This document shows positions 59,329-64,000 of a DNA stretch of 64,000 nucleotides, in pieces. The position numbers were made by a program, and so were the translations under genes. Source of the stretch: Curtobacterium sp. MCSS17_015 (GTDB lineage Bacteria > Actinomycetota > Actinomycetes > Actinomycetales > Microbacteriaceae); NCBI RefSeq assembly GCF_003234265.2, contig NZ_CP126256.1:434001-498000 (forward strand). Direction: 5' to 3'. Within the stretch, counting starts at the first letter, position 1; every line of letters starts with the position of its first letter. Under the pieces are notes generated by a model that worked only from the letters and a program-made list of their open reading frames with translations, ran no database searches and was not told the DNA's origin.

Positions 59329-59395
59329 TGTTGCTTTCCGACGCCGGATGGTTGCGTTCGTGTTGCGTCCGCGCGTACAGTGCTCGGAAGCAACA
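59329..59395 (+). promoter_or_regulatory. fru promoter with four FruR-type boxes
   Basis: Boxes TGTTGCTTTCCG (59329-59340), GGTTGCGTTCG (59350-59360) and TGTTGCGTCCG (59361-59371) are direct repeats; CGGAAGCAACA (59385-59395) is the same in inverse. TTGCGT (59352-59357) and TACAGT (59376-59381) make a promoter with an 18-bp spacer, covered by the boxes. This suits autoregulation by the DeoR-family regulator. Confidence 0.7.
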
Positions 59396-59414
59396 GGAAC
59401 GAAGGAGTCCGGGC

Positions 59415-60203
59415 ATGTACGCAACGGAGCGGCACGAGGCCATCGCCGCCGCCCTGCAGTCCGCGGGGCGGGTCTCGGTGGCCGGGCTCGCCGAGCACCT
59501 CGACGTCACGACCGAGACGGTGCGCCGCGACCTCGACGCCCTCGAGACCCTCGGGGTCCTGCGCCGGGTGCACGGGGGAGCGGTGCCGGTGGACCGGTCG
59601 AGCCTCGTCGAGCTCAGTGTCGCCGAGCGCGAGGGACAGCACGGCCCGGAGAAGACCACGATCGCACGAGCCGCGATGCGCCTGGTCCCACCGACCTTCA
59701 CCGGCTCGATCGCCCTCGACGCGGGCACCACGAGCGGGGCGGTCGCGATGGAACTCGCGCGCTGGACCCCGGCGGACGCAGGCACCACGATCACGGTCAT
59801 CACGAACTCCGTGCCGATCGCCAGCACGCTGCAGCACAGTGCGCACGTCGAGCTGCACCTGCTCGGCGGTCGGGTGCGTGGCGTGACGAGTGCCGCGGTC
59901 GGCACCGCCACGGTCGACCAGATCGCTGCCCTCCGCCCCGACGTCGCCTTCGTCGGCACGAACGGTCTGTCGGCCGGATTCGGGCTCAGCACCCCGGACG
60001 AACACGAGGCCGCAGTGAAGGGCGCCTACGTCCGTGCCGCCCGGCGCAGCGTCGTCCTCGCCGACGCGGCCAAGCACGGTGTCGAGGCCCTGATGCGCTT
60101 CGCACGCCTCGACGAGGTCGACACGCTCGTCACCGACCAGGCGCCCCCGGCCGACCTCGCCGGCGCGCTCGCCGACGCCGACGTCGAGGTGGTCGTCGCA
60201 TGA
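59415..60203 (+). CDS. fruR: DeoR family regulator of the fructose operon
   Basis: 262 residues. A DeoR helix-turn-helix (ERHEAIAAALQSAGRVSVAG, LAEHLDVTTETVRRDLDALE, LRRVHGGAVP) and a sugar-phosphate-sensing domain (FTGSIALDAGTTSGAVAMEL; FVGTNGLSAGFGLSTPDEHE; RSVVLADAAKHG). It heads fruK-fruA, and its stop overlaps fruK (ATGA). The ATG has GAAGGAG upstream; the in-frame ATG at 59322 is before the promoter. Repression probably lifts with fructose 1-phosphate, as known for related regulators. Confidence 0.9.
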   Translation: MYATERHEAIAAALQSAGRVSVAGLAEHLDVTTETVRRDLDALETLGVLRRVHGGAVPVDRSSLVELSVAEREGQHGPEKTTIARAAMRLVPPTFTGSIALDAGTTSGAVAMELARWTPADAGTTITVITNSVPIASTLQHSAHVELHLLGGRVRGVTSAAVGTATVDQIAALRPDVAFVGTNGLSAGFGLSTPDEHEAAVKGAYVRAARRSVVLADAAKHGVEALMRFARLDEVDTLVTDQAPPADLAGALADADVEVVVA

Positions 60204-61219
60204 GCACCTCCACACGGATCGTCACGGTCACCCCGAACCCATCGCTCGACCGCACGATCGAACTCTCCGGGGAACTGCAGCGCGGTGCCGTGCAGCGGGC
60301 CACCCGGTCGACGGCCGAGCCCGGCGGCAAGGGCGTCAACGTCTCCCGCGTCGTCGTCGCGAGTGGCGGGGACACCACGGCGGTGCTGCCCGGTGACGAC
60401 GCCGACCCCGTGCTCCTCGGCCTCGCGACCCGGGGCATCCCGACGGCCGCGCTGCCCATCGGTGCCGCCCTCCGCTCGAACGTCACCGTGACCGAGCCGA
60501 CCGGCACCACCACGAAGCTCAACGAGCCGGGCCCCTCGCTCGCCGGACGCCTCGACGACCTCGCCGACCTCGTCGCGAGCACGGCCGGCGCCACGGCCAC
60601 CGGGCCGGCCGCGCGTTGGGTCGTCCTCGCCGGGTCGCTGCCGCCCGGGCTGCCCGACGACGCCCTCGCCGTCCTCGTCCGCGCGGTCCGCGCCCGACAC
60701 GGCGCCGACGTGCGGATCGCGGTCGACTCGTCTGGCGTGCCGTTCACCGCGCTGCTGCAGTCCGGCGAACGGATCGACCTGGCGAAGCCGAACGCCGAGG
60801 AGCTCGCCGAGGTCGTCGGCGGTGACCCGGAAGCCTACGAGCAGGACCCGGCCCTCGCCGCCGAGGCCGCCGGACGGCTCCGGAGCCGCGGAGTCGACTC
60901 CGTCCTGCTCACCCTGGGCAGCGCCGGAGCCGTGCTCGTCACCCCGGACGGTTCCTGGACCGCTGCCGCGCCCCGCATCACCGCACGCTCGACGGTCGGT
61001 GCGGGGGACTCCGCGCTCGCCGGGTACCTGCTCGCCGAGGTCGCCGGCGTCGACCCCGCCGCCCGGCTCGCCCAGGCCGTCGCCACCGGAGCCGCGGCGG
61101 CCGCCCTGCCGGGCAGCGACGTGCCCGCCCTCGACACCACCGACCCGGACGCCGTCACCGTCCACGCCCTCGGGCCGGCCCCCACCAGGACCACCGGCCC
61201 CGTCCCCACCGTCGCCTAG
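60200..61219 (+). CDS. fruK: 1-phosphofructokinase
   Basis: 339 residues, PfkB family. N-terminal TVTPNPSLDRTIELSGELQR, PGGKGVNVSRVVVASGG, the catalytic end STVGAGDSALAGYLL with the base Asp, and GSLPPGLPDD are all characteristic of fructose-1-phosphate kinases. It makes fructose 1,6-bisphosphate from the product of FruA. A Pro/Thr-rich tail of about 25 residues is longer than usual. It overlaps fruR by 4 bp. Confidence 0.92.
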   Translation: MSTSTRIVTVTPNPSLDRTIELSGELQRGAVQRATRSTAEPGGKGVNVSRVVVASGGDTTAVLPGDDADPVLLGLATRGIPTAALPIGAALRSNVTVTEPTGTTTKLNEPGPSLAGRLDDLADLVASTAGATATGPAARWVVLAGSLPPGLPDDALAVLVRAVRARHGADVRIAVDSSGVPFTALLQSGERIDLAKPNAEELAEVVGGDPEAYEQDPALAAEAAGRLRSRGVDSVLLTLGSAGAVLVTPDGSWTAAAPRITARSTVGAGDSALAGYLLAEVAGVDPAARLAQAVATGAAAAALPGSDVPALDTTDPDAVTVHALGPAPTRTTGPVPTVA

Positions 61220-61281
61220 GCGACGCGCCCTCCCCGACACCAGCACGCCCGGCGCCCGTCGCCACTGCAAAGGAGCACACC

Positions 61282-63438
61282 ATGTCCGCTGCGCACAGCG
61301 CGGGACGCGACCAGCGTCTCATCAGCCCCGATCTCGTCGGGCTCGACGAGGACCTCGGCGCCACCTCGTCCGACGTCATCCGCGTGCTCGCCGACCGCAT
61401 CGCCGCGACCGGCCGCGCCGACTCCGGCGAGAGCCTGGCCGCCGACGCCATCGCGCGCGAAGCCTCCGTCGGCACCGGCGTCCCCGGGGGCATCGCCATC
61501 CCGCACGCTCGGTCGACCTCGGTGACGAGTCCGACCCTCGCCTTCGCACGCTTGGCCCGGACCGTGCCGTTCGGTGCCCCGGACGGCGACGCCGACGTCG
61601 TCTTCATGATCGCGGTGCCCGACGGGGCGGACAAGGACCACCTCACCGTGCTCTCCACCCTCGCCCGGGCGCTCATCCGCGAGGACTTCACGGCTGCGCT
61701 CCGCGCCGCCACCACCGCGCAGGAGATCGTCGACCTGGTCGACCGCGAGGTGAGCGGCGAGGTCGCCGCAGCCGGTGTCGGCACCGCTGGCGGAGCCTCC
61801 ACGGCGACCGGACAGGAGGCCCGTCCCGACCGCGCCGCGGAGACGCACGTCGTCGACAGCGACACCTCCGGCACCACCGGTCGCCGGAAGGTCATCGTCG
61901 GCGTCACCGCCTGCCCCACCGGCATCGCGCACACCTACATGGCCGCCGACGCCCTCGTCGCCGCCGCCCAGCGGGCCGGCGCCGAGATGCACGTCGAGAC
62001 GCAGGGGTCCTCGCAGGTGGAGCCCCTCGACCCGGCCCTCATCGCCCGCGCCGACGCCGTCGTCTTCGCGGTCGACGTGGACGTCCGGGACCGCGCGCGG
62101 TTCGCCGGGAAGCCGCTCGTCTCCGGGCCGGTCAAGCGCGGCGTCGACGAGCCGGACGCGATGATCGCCGAGGCGCTCCGCGCGGCCGACGACCCCGCGG
62201 CCGCCCGCGTCTCCGGCTCCGCGGCCGAGGCCGGCACGGGCACCGCGAAGGACGAGCACTTCGGCCAGGCCCTCAAGCGCTGGCTGCTCACGGGTGTGTC
62301 GTACATGATCCCGTTCGTCGCGGGCGGCGGGCTGCTCATCGCGCTCGGGTTCCTGCTGTCGGGCTACGGCATCGCGCTCGACCACGGCGACTCGGGGCAG
62401 AACAACGCCGTCTGGACGCTGACGAACCACACGCTGCTGGACCTGCCGCCGGAGGGGCTCGGGTACTACCTCGGTGCTGCGGCGTTCCAGATCGGCGGCG
62501 TGTCCCTCGGGTTCCTCGTCGCGGCACTCGCCGGGTACATCGCGTACGCCATGGCCGACCGGCCGGGCATCGCCCCGGGCTTCGTCGCGGGGTCGATCGC
62601 CGTGTTCATGAACGCCGGGTTCCTCGGTGGCCTCGTCGGTGGCCTCATCGCCGGTGCCGCCGCGTACTGGATCGGGCGCATCCCGACGTGGCGCTGGCTG
62701 CGCGGGCTCATGCCGGTCGTGATCATCCCGCTGTTCGCGTCGATCATCGCCTCGGGCCTCATGCTCCTCGTGCTCGGCGGCCCCATCGCCTGGCTGATGA
62801 CCCAGCTCACCGGGTTCCTCAACTCGCTCACCGGTGCCTCGGCGGTCCTGCTCGGCATCATCCTCGGGCTCATGATGGCGTTCGACCTCGGCGGCCCGGT
62901 CAACAAGGTGGCGTACGCGTTCGCCGTCGCCGGGCTCGGTGCGGGCAGCGCGTCGAACGTCGTGCCGTTCGAGATCATGGCCGCGGTGATGGCCGCCGGC
63001 ATGGTCCCGCCGCTGGCACTGGCCCTCGCGTCGACCCTCCTGTACCGCAAGGGCTTCACGAAGCCCGAGCGGGAGAACGGCAAGGCCGCGTGGCTGCTCG
63101 GTGCCTCGTTCATCTCCGAGGGCGCGATCCCGTTCGCCGCGGCCGACCCGCTGCGGGTGATCCCGGCGTCGATGGTCGGTGCGGCCGTCACGGGTGCCAT
63201 CTCGATGGCGGCGGACGTCACCTCGCGGGCACCGCACGGCGGGATCTTCGTGTTCTTCGCCATCGGCAACGTGCTCATGTTCATCGTCGCGGTCCTCGCC
63301 GGCACGGTCGTCTCCGCGCTCGTGCTCGTCGCGCTGAAGAAGTGGGTGCGTCGGGCTCCGGCGGCGACGGACGTCGCGGCCGGTGAGGCAGCCGCGGCAG
63401 GCGACACGGTCGGGCAGCGCGCGCCGGTCGCCGCCTAA
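61282..63438 (+). CDS. fruA: PTS fructose transporter, fused EIIA-EIIB-EIIC
   Basis: 718 residues. EIIA (about 12-155) with phospho-His75 (GIAIPHARS); an Ala/Thr-rich linker; EIIB (about 196-300) with phospho-Cys211 (VGVTACPTGIAHTYMAADAL); EIIC from about 330 with some nine helices (LLTGVSYMIPFVAGGGLLIA onward). It takes up fructose and releases fructose 1-phosphate inside. HPr and enzyme I are not in this window. 62 bp separate it from fruK with AAAGGAG before the ATG. Confidence 0.95.
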   Translation: MSAAHSAGRDQRLISPDLVGLDEDLGATSSDVIRVLADRIAATGRADSGESLAADAIAREASVGTGVPGGIAIPHARSTSVTSPTLAFARLARTVPFGAPDGDADVVFMIAVPDGADKDHLTVLSTLARALIREDFTAALRAATTAQEIVDLVDREVSGEVAAAGVGTAGGASTATGQEARPDRAAETHVVDSDTSGTTGRRKVIVGVTACPTGIAHTYMAADALVAAAQRAGAEMHVETQGSSQVEPLDPALIARADAVVFAVDVDVRDRARFAGKPLVSGPVKRGVDEPDAMIAEALRAADDPAAARVSGSAAEAGTGTAKDEHFGQALKRWLLTGVSYMIPFVAGGGLLIALGFLLSGYGIALDHGDSGQNNAVWTLTNHTLLDLPPEGLGYYLGAAAFQIGGVSLGFLVAALAGYIAYAMADRPGIAPGFVAGSIAVFMNAGFLGGLVGGLIAGAAAYWIGRIPTWRWLRGLMPVVIIPLFASIIASGLMLLVLGGPIAWLMTQLTGFLNSLTGASAVLLGIILGLMMAFDLGGPVNKVAYAFAVAGLGAGSASNVVPFEIMAAVMAAGMVPPLALALASTLLYRKGFTKPERENGKAAWLLGASFISEGAIPFAAADPLRVIPASMVGAAVTGAISMAADVTSRAPHGGIFVFFAIGNVLMFIVAVLAGTVVSALVLVALKKWVRRAPAATDVAAGEAAAAGDTVGQRAPVAA

Positions 63439-63516
63439 CGCAGCCCTGTCCGGACGGGAGGCTCCCCACCGGAGGCAGGGCGGCGCCGCACACCGGACTC
63501 TGTCAGCCCGCTCAGG

Positions 63517-63522
63517 CAGGGT
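63517..63522 (+). promoter_or_regulatory. -10 element CAGGGT, leaderless DedA gene
   Basis: CAGGGT lies 6 nt before the ATG at 63529; no ribosome site is present. Confidence 0.45.
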
Positions 63523-63528
63523 GGCGGG

Positions 63529-64000
63529 ATGACGACCGCCGTCCCCTCGACCGTCGCCCACGTCGGCACCGCCTCCGGCGACCCCGGATCAGGCGGAGGC
63601 CCGGACCCGGACATCGGCGGGCTCACCGGCCTCGTCCTGCAGGTCATCGACACGATGGGGGAGTGGGGCGTCGCCCTGATGCTCTTCATCGAGACGGTGT
63701 TCCCGCCGATCCCGTCCGAGGTGATCCTGCCGCTCGCCGGGTTCCTCGGGGGTGCCGGCCGGATGAACCTGACACTGGTGCTCGTCCTCGCCACGGTCGG
63801 TTCGTACGTCGGGGCACTCGTGCTCTACTGGCTCGGCGCGGTGATCGGCTTCGAACGCACCGTGCGGTGGTTCGGCAAGCTCCCGCTCGTCGACGAGGAC
63901 GACTTCCGCAAGGCGGCGTCGTGGTTCCACCGGCACGGCAAGAGCGCGGTCTTCTTCGGTCGCCTCGTGCCCGTCGTCCGGAGCCTCATCTCGCTGCCCG
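63529..64000 (+). CDS. DedA family membrane protein, N-terminal part (runs off the window)
   Basis: 157 codons are visible. After a Gly/Pro-rich N-terminus of about 30 residues, TMGEWGVALMLFIETVFPPI and PSEVILPLAGFLGG give the DedA motif E-x-P-x-P-SE, and FFGRLVPVVRSLISLP is the conserved loop carrying F/H-x-R-x-x-P. The family (UndA/DedA/Tvp38) includes flippases that recycle undecaprenyl phosphate; that role here is inference. The rest lies beyond the window end. Confidence 0.88.
   Translation, partial: MTTAVPSTVAHVGTASGDPGSGGGPDPDIGGLTGLVLQVIDTMGEWGVALMLFIETVFPPIPSEVILPLAGFLGGAGRMNLTLVLVLATVGSYVGALVLYWLGAVIGFERTVRWFGKLPLVDEDDFRKAASWFHRHGKSAVFFGRLVPVVRSLISLP

Overview
The window is very GC-rich (roughly 70%), densely coded and full of short ATGA/GTGA overlaps. 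Most transcription units either carry strong purine-rich ribosome sites or lack a leader altogether. The gene set (dnaK-grpE-dnaJ-hspR with HAIR boxes, DUF3140/DUF3151/DUF3618 proteins, a Rv2629-like baeRF2 protein, HlyD with a peptidoglycan-binding domain, no outer-membrane components) points to a monoderm actinobacterium. The style resembles Microbacteriaceae such as Curtobacterium, but the genus is an inference.

Layout. 1-3572: end of an MBL-fold hydrolase, a DUF3618-like membrane protein, a BrkB/YihY membrane protein, a short-chain dehydrogenase and two small conserved proteins. 3686-6888: a GH2 beta-galactosidase preceded by what looks like the decayed tail of a sugar ABC permease. 6974-8561: an acidic protein overlapping a baeRF2 (Vms1-like) protein. 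8654-10701: MFS transporter and GntR regulator, divergent around one palindrome. 10733-19798: LacI regulator and an operon with a peptide/oligosaccharide-type ABC transporter, an alpha/beta hydrolase and a GH1 glycosidase, whose start looks like an ATC codon. 19872-20810: an ankyrin-like protein.

20820-33846 is a cell-surface polysaccharide region: acyltransferase, flippase, polymerase/ligase, three glycosyltransferases, a DUF3060 lipoprotein, a nucleotide-sugar dehydrogenase, a Wzz/BY-kinase and a large secreted repeat protein. The dnaK operon (34104-38308) follows, then a second secreted repeat protein (38395-39891). The initiating sugar-phosphate transferase lies far away at 46513-48042. 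It shares a CATGTGAYAT promoter box with both secreted repeat proteins, which suggests one surface regulon.

39985-46402 holds a GntR regulator with a small Cys-containing ORF, a RlmG/RsmC-like methyltransferase, an aldo/keto reductase, an unrecognised small protein and a GH2 beta-mannosidase. 48201-53130 holds tatA, a DHA2 MFS transporter, a ClpB without its N-terminal domain under a HAIR box, and a DUF2231 protein. 53265-59263 is a two-component system followed by two related four-cysteine lipoproteins and a MacAB-like adaptor/ATPase/permease set; this is the best candidate for an undescribed system. 59415-63438 is fruR-fruK-fruA, and a partial DedA gene runs off the end.

No rRNA, tRNA, CRISPR array, insertion sequence or phage gene was seen. 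Carbohydrate use (beta-galactosides, beta-glucosides, mannosides, fructose) and envelope building dominate the content.
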